Assembly: GCF_963678635.1 (NCBI RefSeq)
Contig: NC_087062.1
Coordinates: 43,538,395-43,602,394, forward strand
Direction: 5' to 3'
DNA: 64,000 nucleotides
Origin: Symsagittifera roscoffensis
Taxonomy: Eukaryota; Xenacoelomorpha; Acoela; Convolutidae
Shown: piece after piece, positions 55,404 through 63,969 of the stretch
Layout of the letters: each line of letters opens with the position of its first letter
Numbering within the stretch: the first letter of the stretch is position 1
The notes under the pieces: model-generated
Database searches by the model: none
What the model was told of the DNA's origin: nothing
Seen by the model: only the letters and a program-made list of their open reading frames with translations
Made by a program: the position numbers and the translations under genes

Positions 55404-56323
55404 TCGGGAAACCTATAGGTGGTGCTCCAATCATGGAGGAAAACGATACGATACACGAGAAGATGATGGAACTTGAACCTCTCCTAGAAGCCTCGGGAGA
55501 GCGCAACCTTAGGAGTATTGACCTCACACATGGGGAATGTCCATGCCACTGTCTGGCACAAACGGTGTGGTATCCGGATCACGCAAACCTCTGCCTGGTA
55601 TGGGATGTGGAAGAAATTCGGTCGATAGGATTGCCCGATCATCAGCAGAAGGTTACTATCTTGGTGGTTAGCACGATGCTGGCTCTACGATGGATGGAGG
55701 AAAATGTATCGAAGTATCGGGAGTCGAAGACGCTAACGGCGGAGTCGATATACGCGATAGATTACAGCAGGAGACTTGAGTTGTTTGAGACTGCATGCAA
55801 AGTATTCGCCATACCAATGGAGGTCAGACACGTATGGAGCCGCATAAGGTTCTTTCCTTGGTTTCGAGCGACGTTGACATCCTGGTTGTACATGGTAACG
55901 AAGGATCACATGAAGAGATATCAAAAGGAATATCGACAGTTCCTGGCCGAGATAGGGCTGGAAGCTTTCAAGAGACCTCTGCTGACCCATCGAAATGCAA
56001 TCACGACGGGGTGGGAAAGAGTTGGTAGGGTGTCAAGAAACAATACCAAGGCGAGAGAGTCGATACTGGAGGAAGACTTGGCGAAGAACGTGAGCCTGAG
56101 TCTGCACAATTCCTTCTGCTTGAACCGAGAGTCGAGGGTGAAGAGTTTGTCCAACCAAGCAAAGAGATTGCAGGAGCAAAGGGAATGGATGCAGTCCTAT
56201 GAACAGCTGAAAGCCTGGGAAGAGATCGTGATTAGCTCCGATGATGAAGAGGCACTGTTGAAACAGATTACGGTGTCAAATACGTCTGGGCCGGGTACCT
56301 CGAAGGCGAAGAGTGCGAGATGA
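55355..56323 (+). CDS. Last ORF of the giant element, SIM-like C-terminus
   Basis: 322 codons, overlapping the previous frame by 49 bases. Blocks conserved in copies A and B: NLRSIDLTHGECPCHCLAQT, LVVSTMLALRWMEENVSKY, RFFPWFRATLTSWLYMVTKD and EEDLAKNVSLSLHNSFCLNR. The C-terminus reads WEEIVISSDDEEALLKQ, where I-V-I followed by Ser-Ser-Asp-Asp-Glu-Glu looks like a phospho-regulated SUMO-interaction motif. Copy B ends with a similarly acidic SISHEEEME. Family unknown. It could be an accessory or envelope-replacement protein, but no signal peptide or membrane segment is seen, so an envelope role is unlikely. Confidence 0.6.
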   Translation: MGLENENASDHERQNVIGKPIGGAPIMEENDTIHEKMMELEPLLEASGERNLRSIDLTHGECPCHCLAQTVWYPDHANLCLVWDVEEIRSIGLPDHQQKVTILVVSTMLALRWMEENVSKYRESKTLTAESIYAIDYSRRLELFETACKVFAIPMEVRHVWSRIRFFPWFRATLTSWLYMVTKDHMKRYQKEYRQFLAEIGLEAFKRPLLTHRNAITTGWERVGRVSRNNTKARESILEEDLAKNVSLSLHNSFCLNRESRVKSLSNQAKRLQEQREWMQSYEQLKAWEEIVISSDDEEALLKQITVSNTSGPGTSKAKSAR

Positions 56324-56751
56324 GCAGGTGGCTCAATGGGAAATTCTAGAGTCTTGAGTCTTGAGAGGGAAGGGGGCTCGAGGGTGAACTCGGATGAAAT
56401 CTGGGTTCACCAAAAAGAAATTTTAGCAAATGAGATATTGTTATTAATATGTTATATCGATTATATAAATCAAAATGCTGCATGACAATTTCCTGATTAA
56501 TCAGGACAAAAGAAATTTTAAATTACTAGCTTAAAAAGCGAACATTCAATGGTGCAGGTGTGTGCAGATGTTGATTGCTGTTTAGCGATAGTGTGAAAAT
56601 TTTACATGGTTGTGAATTTTGGGGTGTAGATAAACTTAAGTCTGCTGCAAACTTCTTTAAATGACCACTGGCACTGTACCTTGAGCAACACTCGGGTTTC
56701 TGGGGATTCACTGACAGACAACAGCACGCGAAGAGGACATCGATCTTGAGT
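56324..56751. other. 3' untranslated region of copy C
   Basis: This lies between the last stop and the polypurine tract. It contains gtcttgagtcttgagaggg near 56354 and AT-rich sequence. No gene. Confidence 0.5.
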
Positions 56752-56761
56752 CCGGGGAGTA
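56752..56761 (+). promoter_or_regulatory. Candidate polypurine tract, copy C
   Basis: ccggggagta immediately precedes the 3' LTR start tgtgcc. It is short and purine-rich as expected for the plus-strand primer, but weak. Identification is by position only. Confidence 0.35.
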
Positions 56762-57655
56762 TGTGCCAGTCGGTCATATCTGGAAGTTTGACCTTGAGGA
56801 ATACGAAATACGTGGTTTTGGGATGAAGTTTATTTTTTCAAAAATTCGAATTGAGCCTGTCATGCTCAGTTTTCTCGCGACAACTGAAAACATCAAAAAT
56901 TAAATCAGAACGACCGAGTCGCAATAGCGGGAAAGTGACAGAAAAAACAGCGGGAAATTGCTATTCGCAATTTCCGAGATTTTAATAAAAACACGAGAGT
57001 AGAGCTGTCCTATCTTGATATAGGAGACAGAGTGATTACGAAAGAAGATCAAAATTCAGCTGAACCAGAGTGAACCTTCAGTGGAAAGGTAGACAACTGA
57101 AGTCTCCCAATGGTTCAGACCCAAAAACTATATTCTCAAGTTAAAACTCATTTCCTTCGATTGGAACTCATTGATAGAAAATTTCTCGAGTGATATTCAA
57201 TTATATTTGTGCTAGAGTTACTAATCAACTTAATTACTCTGATTCTCAAGTGTGCTGCTATGTAAGTACCTGATTTAATTTTTCCGAGTGTAGTTTGTGA
57301 TAAGTATGTTTAGATAAGGCGAGTTTTAGGTTGATCCATCTGAAATGGATCAAAGTTCCGCTGTCTAACCAAAAGTAAATTAACGGATTGTTCCGACCCT
57401 GTTTTTAACGGCGTTCGTGTATTTTGGTAATTTGAGACCTAAGTATGGGGACTTTTTTATTTTCTAGAGTGGGGGTATTTTGGTAGTGGCCTTTAAGCTA
57501 TAACGGGTTCTAGTCTCATGTCGCAAGTGAACCGATTTGGCTCCGACCGTTTTGAGGTAGAAAAACAGAAGAGATAGTGTCCCTGACTCTTGAGCCATTG
57601 GTTATAGGGCCTATTTTTCTTAAGCCTCATATGTGACCGAAGTAGGCGACTGTTA
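56762..57655 (+). repeat. 3' LTR of copy C
   Basis: A direct repeat of the LTR at 33094. It starts tgtgccag and ends gactgtta, where the expected final ca is replaced by the flank actgg. The right flank continues the Penelope-like reading. Confidence 0.95.
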
Positions 57656-58290
57656 ACTGGAATATTTTTGACGAAGTGTAGAAACTAACGAGGAAAAATG
57701 GAATAAAACTGTACCCAGAATCCTGGTCATCGAAATCGAAATTGTAAATAGTACATTGGAAAAAATAATAAACTAGACATTAAAACTTCTTAGACAAAAA
57801 CTAAACCAATTGCGAGAAAAATGACATAATAATGTTTTTTCTACAGTATCGAAGAAACTCATGTTTGAAATTTGAAGAAAAACTTCAAAGGTCGAGCCCA
57901 GTATTTGTCATTTTTACGCGCAAAATGAAAACTTGCCTGCCATCGCTTAAGTCAATTTTAATTGCAACCTGAAGTCTCATGTGGTTTATGAAATAAAATA
58001 CAGTGGATGTCGTTCCAATGCTGGGCAAAGGTGCGGACATCTAACCACACAGATAACAGTGCATCAAAAGACTGAATCGTTGATTCGTCAGTAGATCATC
58101 ATGTGCCAGAATGCTGTGGACAATCTAAGACATTTGAATGGCGATTCATTGACAAAAGCAATGACATTGTGGAAATTTTAACTTTGGAAGACCTCCAAAT
58201 AAAAAAACGCCAGCCGCTTGAAGACGCGCGACGAGTACAAGAGCCGAGAACTCACACAAAAATATTTGTCTGATAATGGGCAAATCAGCT
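57656..58290 (+). pseudogene. Penelope-like element, 3' half (linker and GIY-YIG)
   Basis: Right after the copy C LTR the sequence encodes WNIFDE and then, in shifted frames, a YPESWSSK stretch, FTRKMKTCLPSLKS (57915-57955), LKSHVVYEIKYSGC and GHLTTQITVHQKTES (about 57970-58075), and ILTLEDLQIKKRQPL (58175-58215). These are the linker and GIY-YIG endonuclease of a Penelope-like element. They complete the RT half at 31016-33093, which shows that copy C interrupted one element. It is heavily mutated. Confidence 0.7.
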
Positions 58291-58930
58291 TGGATCGAAC
58301 TCATCCCTTTTCTAAGCTTTTCTGGTTTCCCCAGAGCATTTGCTGTTTTTGCTCAAGGATTTTCTTCCAATCTTAATAATGTTTTCAAAATCATATTCGA
58401 TTGAAATTTCGCCAGTTAAAACTTTCTCAGCATAAAAAAATGATGATTTACTCACCAAAGAATGCTTCCTGGTTTTCCATGCTGAGGATATTGTTTTTGT
58501 TTTCACGAGTAAATTACCTAAACAAGAACATTATTTTTATCATCATCATTATCCTCAGCTTGGTCTTTATGAAACACCTAGTCCCCAAATCGTTAAATTG
58601 CTGACCGTTCACTTTTTTCTGGTAATTGGTTTACACTAACCAGCGAATCAGCTACCAGTAGTCCGCTTTTTTCTTTGAATTCCTGTATGCCTTCGATTAT
58701 ACCTTCTGGGCTACTGAGAAAGATACCATTTCATCCCTGAGGACAATTTCTACTAGTTTTTCCTGTCTGGTTGGGATTCCTGCATTCATCTGTTGCAAAG
58801 GTTCGGACACCAGTCGTTGTATGTGCTGATATAGGTTGCGCTGTCCAATGATTGATACTGTATAGCAATGTTTCGCCAATAGTTAGAATACATTCTTGAT
58901 GTATTCTTAGCCTAATTCTTAGCCTAATTG
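58291..58930. other. Unassigned sequence left of the intact LINE
   Basis: I see no convincing gene. A minus-strand frame (58879-58697, with YTVSIIGQRNLYQHIQRLVS) has no familiar motif. It might be part of the element that also gives the minus-strand gag fragment at 62613-63060, with the LINE inserted between. Confidence 0.4.
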
Positions 58931-58964
58931 TTGTGATAAACTTATTAATTAGATAGAAGGTATC

Positions 58965-59771
58965 ATGAGTGGCAGAGGACGAAACAGAACTGGTTCCACC
59001 TCTACGAGACTTCGAGCGAAATGTGGATCATGCGAAATTGCAGTACAGGCAGCTGGTTTGCAGTGCGAGGACTGTGACTGCTGGTTTCACCCAGAATGCG
59101 TAAACGTCTCTGATGGGCAATATCAGCTTCTACAGACCTTGACGACTACCTGCTGGTACTGTTCTCCTTGCTTCAAACAACGTCAAGACCGGTCGGTTAT
59201 TGTTTCTCTATCTGCCACTGTAAATAAACTAGCCGAAAAACTCGAAAACCTTGATACCACCCTCAAATCAGTCGATGCTGCGCCGAAACAGGCCACTGGA
59301 CAAGAGGTGGACTCATCTGAAAAAACATATCACAGTGATGACTCCTATAAACATCGTGTGAAAATAGTGGGTATCCAAGAGAGCGAGAAGAAATTCACAG
59401 ATGCTAGACAGTTTGACGACAAGACATCTATCGAGAATATTCTGGGAAAACTAGAAATCAAAAACGCGAACGTAGCAGACTGTTTCCGCGCTGGCAAATA
59501 CGATAAAACTCGTAACAGGCCACTTATAGTCTCGTTCAGCTCGATCTGGGACGCGCGACTCATCAGGTCGAAAGCAATTGAAAGAAAACTCTACCAAAGT
59601 GACTCCATTCTTATTTTGAATGAGCTGTCTCCTGCAGATCGTGCTGTAGAAAAACAGCTCCTAGCCAAACGACATGAGGTTATTCAGACGGGTGTTGACA
59701 AATCTAGAATAAAAATCCGAAACTTGAAACTATATGTTGATGGTATCGAAACGAAATGTGACAAGAACTGA
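58965..59771 (+). CDS. LINE ORF1 protein, PHD finger and coiled coil
   Basis: 268 codons from ATG 58965. CGSCEIAVQA (Cys 20, 23), CEDCDCWFHPEC (Cys 34, 37, His 42, Cys 45) and CWYCSPC form a PHD-type zinc finger in residues 20-69. Residues 84-105 (TVNKLAEKLENLDTTLKSVD) are a short coiled coil. Residues 125-250 (HRVKIVGIQE, NRPLIVSFSSIWDAR, LNELSPADRAVEKQLL) resemble the nucleic-acid-binding part of LINE ORF1 proteins. A role in RNA binding or target recognition is likely. It ends in TGA at 59769-59771, with ORF2 continuing in the same frame. Confidence 0.85.
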   Translation: MSGRGRNRTGSTSTRLRAKCGSCEIAVQAAGLQCEDCDCWFHPECVNVSDGQYQLLQTLTTTCWYCSPCFKQRQDRSVIVSLSATVNKLAEKLENLDTTLKSVDAAPKQATGQEVDSSEKTYHSDDSYKHRVKIVGIQESEKKFTDARQFDDKTSIENILGKLEIKNANVADCFRAGKYDKTRNRPLIVSFSSIWDARLIRSKAIERKLYQSDSILILNELSPADRAVEKQLLAKRHEVIQTGVDKSRIKIRNLKLYVDGIETKCDKN

Positions 59772-62537
59772 CTAAACAACTTGACACTCTACTTGCAAAA
59801 TGCCCGTAGCCTGTTGACACTCAGTAGACGCCTTTCTTTCATAAAAGAAGTAAATCTGTTTAACCCGGACATTGTCTGTGTCACAGAAACTTGGCTAGAC
59901 AAAGATCCAACAAGTATGATTTTCATGGAAACGGATTACAATATTGCCTCTTACTCCATCAGAGAAACTGGCGAACACGGTGGTACTCTTATCTTATGCA
60001 AGTCTACCTGTGACTATATTACTCTTCCGACAAATGTCGATTTTATTTCAGTCATTCTGATACCCAGTTCGAGTAAAGCGGTCATGTGCGTTTACAACCC
60101 TCCAACTAACAGTCATTATCGAGTTAATTGTGATGTTCTTATGAATCAAATTGAATCCATCGTAAATTCACGACTAAAAGGTTTTAAAATAATCACTTGT
60201 GGTGATTTTAACATGCCTGATGCCAACTGGGATACATTGACAGCAACAACCACAGATTCTTCCTCAGTAATTGACCATATTCTTGATATTGGACTAGAAC
60301 AAATTGTTCACTTCCCTACTCACATTAGTGGAAATATTCTGGACCTTGTCTTTACAAACCTCTCTTATTCAGAAGTTTCGAGTCATCCTGTTAACTTTTC
60401 TGATCATACAGGTGTTGTGGTAAACTTTATTACGACAAGTGAAACAACCTGTAATAAAACCAACTCAGTTACCAACAAACGTCTACAAACCAATGTTTAT
60501 GCTGATGTCTCACATGCGTTATCCACTTCTTTGTTTTCGGTAGAGCTTGATGTAACAAACCCGGGCTATCGGAATCACTGGCTTGATTACTTTTACAACA
60601 TCATTGATGTGAACAGCTCTTTTATCAGAAGAAAGCGCGCCAGCTTACCGTATTTTTATTCCTCGCATTCAGTTCATCTTCTCAACAAATTACGTACTGC
60701 AGAAAGACGACTGTCAAAGCAGTGGTCCAAGTTTACCTATGGTACAGTAAAGCGTCTTAAGCAACAGTCGGCAGCTTCAATTGAAACTGACACTATTATA
60801 TTCACTGAAAGCTTCACGTCCACAAACTCTAGTACAAACGACTGCTACAGACTGTTGAAAACTATAAATCAATCAATCAACCTACCAAAAATGATGAAGT
60901 TCGGAGAAAATGTGTTTAACGACAGCTACAGTATTGCTTGTGCGTTCAACCGTCATTTTGGTGACGTTTTTAATAAAGTCACTGGAACTTTCAGTGATTT
61001 TTCGGAATCAACACTCAACCGTGTCTCTATTCACTTCGATGACGTGAAGACCGCTCTGGAAAATTCATCACTCGGCACAGGTTTTGATAATGTACCCGGT
61101 GCTTTCTTACGGAACTCTGCCAGTGAAATAACTTTTCATGTACAGAAGCTTTTTGATAGTATTATCATTAGTGGCGAATACCCCTCACAGTGGAAAAACT
61201 CTTATATTACTCCAATATTCAAATCAGGTGACAAATGTGACATAAAATGCTATAGACCTATCAGTATTCTTTCTAAACTATCTTTGGTTTTCGAGCGGGT
61301 TCTTTATAACAAACTCTATCCTTTCGTGGCTGAACGTCTATCGCGATATCAATTCGGTTTCATAAGAAAAAGATCCTGCCAGGTACAACTTTTACTCTAT
61401 TTGCATGATTTTGTCAAAGCACTTGATACCAATGATCAAGTTTTCGCCGTATATCTGGATTTCTCTAAAGCGTTTGACAAAGTACCGCATCACATCCTTT
61501 TACAGAAACTACGTAATTTTGGCATCGGTGGGGAACTTTTACTTCTTTTGGCATCTTACCTCACAGATCGAAAGCAATGCGTAAAAATAGACGGCCGTTA
61601 TTCCTTTTTTATCGATGTTCTAAGCGGGGTACCACAAGGATCGATTATTGGTCCCCTCTTGTTCATAATTTTTATCAACGATTTACCAGATAGTTGTTTT
61701 ACGTCTTGTATGTATCTGTTCGCGGACGACAGCAAAAGCAGATCCTCTAGCATAGAAGATCTACAGCGGGACCTCGATCGATGCGTTGAGTGGGCAAATT
61801 CAAACGGTATGACCTTCAATACTGATAAAACCGTTTTAATTCACTTTGCTAACAAACATATTTTACCAAGCCCGTATCATCTAACACTGGGCGAGAATAT
61901 CATTTCTGACAGCTGTGATGTGAAAGACTTGGGTGTGAAAATATCGAAAAACTTAAACTGGAGATCCCATATTAGTTGGAAAATCAAGACATGCTATAGC
62001 ATATTCTTCTCTATCAAACGAACGATTCCATTTGCTACTCCAATATCAACTAAAACTCGACTGGTTAAAGCTTATATTCTGTCCTCCTTGTGTTACTGCT
62101 CTCCGATATGGTATCCTAGTCAAACAGAGTTGAGAAGCATGGATGTTCTGGTGTCTCGTGTCACAAAATGGGTCACAACTGGCACTTACAGAGAAAGACT
62201 AACAAAGTGTAAACTGATGCCCATTGATGTGTACCTGGAGTACCTGGACCTTATTTTCTTCAATGCTCTCTTAGCTGGAAAACAGGATGTTTTGATATGG
62301 AACTATGTTACTCTTAGATATGACATGAGGTACAACTTACGTAGTTCAGAAAAACCGGTTTTCCTGGTTTCGAGCAGTCGACGAGCGTGCTATGGCCAGT
62401 GGTTTTTCAACAGGGTTGTAAAGAGCTCGAACAAACTCCATTCCAACAGCGATATCAGCCTATTTGACACACCAAGTATTTTCAAGGCTAAGTTAAAAGA
62501 CTATTTTTTAGAAAAAAAAACACTGACTGATTTTTAA
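59772..62537 (+). CDS. LINE ORF2: APE endonuclease and reverse transcriptase
   Basis: The frame is open from directly after the ORF1 stop, and its first 9 bases read CTA AAC AAC. There is no ATG near the start. Counting from TTG at 59781 as residue 1 it is 918 residues long. APE domain: QNARSL (Asn 7), VTETWL (Glu 36), GDFNMPDANW (Asp 142, Asn 144), LDLVF (Asp 188) and FSDHTG (His 209). RT: YRPISIL, AVYLDFSKAFDKVPH (Asp 560), SGVPQGSIIGPLLF (616-629) and LFADDSK (Asp 649, 650). All catalytic residues are present and there is no stop or frameshift. It is predicted to be expressed by readthrough of the ORF1 stop or by reinitiation. There is no RNase H domain. Confidence 0.9.
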   Translation, partial: LNNLTLYLQNARSLLTLSRRLSFIKEVNLFNPDIVCVTETWLDKDPTSMIFMETDYNIASYSIRETGEHGGTLILCKSTCDYITLPTNVDFISVILIPSSSKAVMCVYNPPTNSHYRVNCDVLMNQIESIVNSRLKGFKIITCGDFNMPDANWDTLTATTTDSSSVIDHILDIGLEQIVHFPTHISGNILDLVFTNLSYSEVSSHPVNFSDHTGVVVNFITTSETTCNKTNSVTNKRLQTNVYADVSHALSTSLFSVELDVTNPGYRNHWLDYFYNIIDVNSSFIRRKRASLPYFYSSHSVHLLNKLRTAERRLSKQWSKFTYGTVKRLKQQSAASIETDTIIFTESFTSTNSSTNDCYRLLKTINQSINLPKMMKFGENVFNDSYSIACAFNRHFGDVFNKVTGTFSDFSESTLNRVSIHFDDVKTALENSSLGTGFDNVPGAFLRNSASEITFHVQKLFDSIIISGEYPSQWKNSYITPIFKSGDKCDIKCYRPISILSKLSLVFERVLYNKLYPFVAERLSRYQFGFIRKRSCQVQLLLYLHDFVKALDTNDQVFAVYLDFSKAFDKVPHHILLQKLRNFGIGGELLLLLASYLTDRKQCVKIDGRYSFFIDVLSGVPQGSIIGPLLFIIFINDLPDSCFTSCMYLFADDSKSRSSSIEDLQRDLDRCVEWANSNGMTFNTDKTVLIHFANKHILPSPYHLTLGENIISDSCDVKDLGVKISKNLNWRSHISWKIKTCYSIFFSIKRTIPFATPISTKTRLVKAYILSSLCYCSPIWYPSQTELRSMDVLVSRVTKWVTTGTYRERLTKCKLMPIDVYLEYLDLIFFNALLAGKQDVLIWNYVTLRYDMRYNLRSSEKPVFLVSSSRRACYGQWFFNRVVKSSNKLHSNSDISLFDTPSIFKAKLKDYFLEKKTLTDF

Positions 62538-62587
62538 CTTTTTATTTTTAACTTCACCCAGATTGTTTTTAAACAATTAAAGTCTTA

Positions 62588-62612
62588 TACTACTACTACT
62601 ACTACTACTACT
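62588..62612 (+). repeat. (TAC)8 LINE tail
   Basis: A triplet microsatellite at the 3' end of the LINE. The old LINE on the minus strand ends in the reverse-complement triplet at 8941-8960. Confidence 0.9.
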
Positions 62613-63060
62613 GATCTATCACAAAATCCAAAGCAAGAAGGCAGGGTAAGCAGTCGTGGCGTGTTTTCTTCTTTGTCAATTCTAGTTACGGCTTCCAGGT
62701 GAAGTGCCCGCTCTAAAGCATTCGCAATGTTCATGTCTTTGTCCCCAAATGTCTTGCGGAGTTCAAGTTTACCTAGGCTGTGGTGGATCCCTTGGAGAAA
62801 AACTCGAAGCACTAAGTGATCCCGTATGTCCTGGGACTCGTCTGGGTTCGCCATCAGCGCCAATTGCTGTAATTCCCTCAGAAAATCTGTTAACTTTTCA
62901 CCTGCCTGCTGCACTTGACGTGCTAGCTGCCCGCCGAAGACCAACGGTTTTTCATTGTAATGTCTTTAAAAAGCTTTAACGGTCTCATCGTAACTCTCTT
63001 GCAAATGCTGTATTAATGCTGGAGTCCTTTTTGCGATGTTCATCAATCTTTGTGGCTAAA
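62613..63060 (-). pseudogene. Gag fragment of another LTR retroelement
   Basis: The minus frame 62944-62585 has VFGGQLARQVQQAGEKLTDF, LRELQQLALMANPDESQDI, LRVFLQGIHHSLGKLELRK and NIANALERALHLE. Upstream at about 63030-62960 is QESYDETVKAF. The pattern L-R-x-L-x-x-L-A...L-R-x-x-x-x-x-G-I is that of the C-terminal capsid domain of Gypsy gag proteins. It is not related in sequence to the giant-element gag. The valine run at its end is only the LINE tail read backwards. No pol is seen. Confidence 0.65.
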
Positions 63061-63464
63061 TGCCGCATTGATTGACAGGTGGATATACTTTCATTACATG
63101 TAAGCTTATACACCACTTTGGGTTAACGTTCACATGCAAAGAAAGTTTTGAGGGAGGACAATTTTTTAAAGACATTGTTATTTAATTTAGTAGTTTTTCG
63201 ACATATTGGCCTCGGTTCCATTTTCTACTTTTGAGTTTCATCACAATAAGTGCGAAGCTCTGATTCGCCGCAGTGTGCTTTGAATCAAAAAGCATTTTAT
63301 AAATCGAGGAAAAGCGTAAACACTAGAAATCCTGCTCGTAAGGTTTCTTGAACTCTAGGACAGTTTTTTCGTTAATTTAAGAATCGTGTAAAGCTTCAAT
63401 TTGTTTTCAGATCTGATGTAGATATTAACTGGTTTTGGGCTCTTTGTTTTGCAAATTTATTTAG
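63061..63464. other. Upstream region of the kinase gene
   Basis: AT-rich with no coding feature. The sequence just before the exon (gcaaatttatttag at 63451-63464) looks like a splice acceptor, so a noncoding 5' exon probably lies farther upstream. Confidence 0.5.
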
Positions 63465-63468
63465 GAGC

Positions 63469-63564
63469 ATGGCTAACTTCCACTGTAGCGAGTCCTACCG
63501 GTGGTCTGGAAATGATGTAATAGGAAAGGGTTCAACGGCAACCGTATTCAAAGGGCGTAATAAG
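63469..63564 (+). CDS. TBK1/IKK-epsilon-like kinase, first coding exon (partial gene)
   Basis: 32 codons from ATG 63469: MANFHCSESYRWSG, then VIGKGSTATVFKGRNK. This is the glycine-rich loop of a protein kinase (G-K-G-S-T-A-T-V). The run of residues around it and the short N-terminus ending in W-x-x-x-D are most like TBK1 and IKK-epsilon, kinases of innate immune and autophagy signalling, which have G-Q-G-A-T-A-x-V-F/Y. The exon is bounded by an acceptor-like ttatttag and by a donor AAG|gtcagc in phase 0. This is the only host gene supported here. The assignment within the kinase superfamily rests on 20 residues. Confidence 0.6.
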
Positions 63565-63969
63565 GTCAGCTTTTCTTGCAAATGAAAATGAAAAATTTTT
63601 TTTTTTGCAACATGAATACAAAATGTGGCTATGAAAACAAAAACGTTTTATTTTTAATTATTATTTTTCAATATTCGGAATTTTTTTTGTTAACAAGTTT
63701 GTCTTAATTCAAAGCACGTATTTTAGCTCGTGATCCTGTTGTTCTCTCTGCTAATGTTTCCAGTGGTTTTGTTGTACCCAAGAATTATTAGCACTTTCAT
63801 AAAAATCGAAACGTTGTCCCAGTATCGAGAAAAATTGGGTGAACGTTTTTTCAGTGTTAAAATATTTTCGAGGGGAGTAAAGCGATCGAGTATATTTCTT
63901 ATTCTTTTTTTTGAAGACAAATGTTGTGGTTTATACCTAATGTATTAAACTTTATATGCGTTTGTGTAG

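Larger units (their letters stand above)
33094..57655 (+). mobile_element. Giant Gypsy-type retroelement, copy C (24.6 kb)
   Basis: It is bounded by LTRs at 33094-33989 and 56762-57655 and inserted into a Penelope-like element whose two halves flank it. Order: 5' LTR, PBS, leader with two tandem arrays, gag, protease, RT, RNase H, integrase (block duplicated), macro-like domain, coiled coil plus SGNH domain, second SGNH-like domain, several large unknown ORFs, 3' LTR. The integrase carries a GPY/F-type module, which with the RT-RNase H-IN order supports Ty3/Gypsy. LTR divergence by eye is about 4-5% over the first 135 bases. Most genes carry at least one frameshift, so this copy is recent but defective. 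Confidence 0.9.
58931..62612 (+). mobile_element. Nearly intact APE-type LINE with triplet tail
   Basis: Two long uninterrupted reading frames with all expected motifs and a 3' tail of eight tac triplets at 62588-62612. Such microsatellite tails occur in CR1/L2-like and Jockey-like groups. The 5' boundary is not determined. I place it near the conserved region before the ORF1 ATG. It is inserted next to a minus-strand gag fragment (right side). Coding integrity suggests recent activity. Confidence 0.85.

Noticed and set aside
55355..56323. Envelope protein as the last ORF
   Set aside because: No signal peptide, transmembrane segment or glycosylation-rich ectodomain is visible. The protein is charged and ends in an acidic motif.
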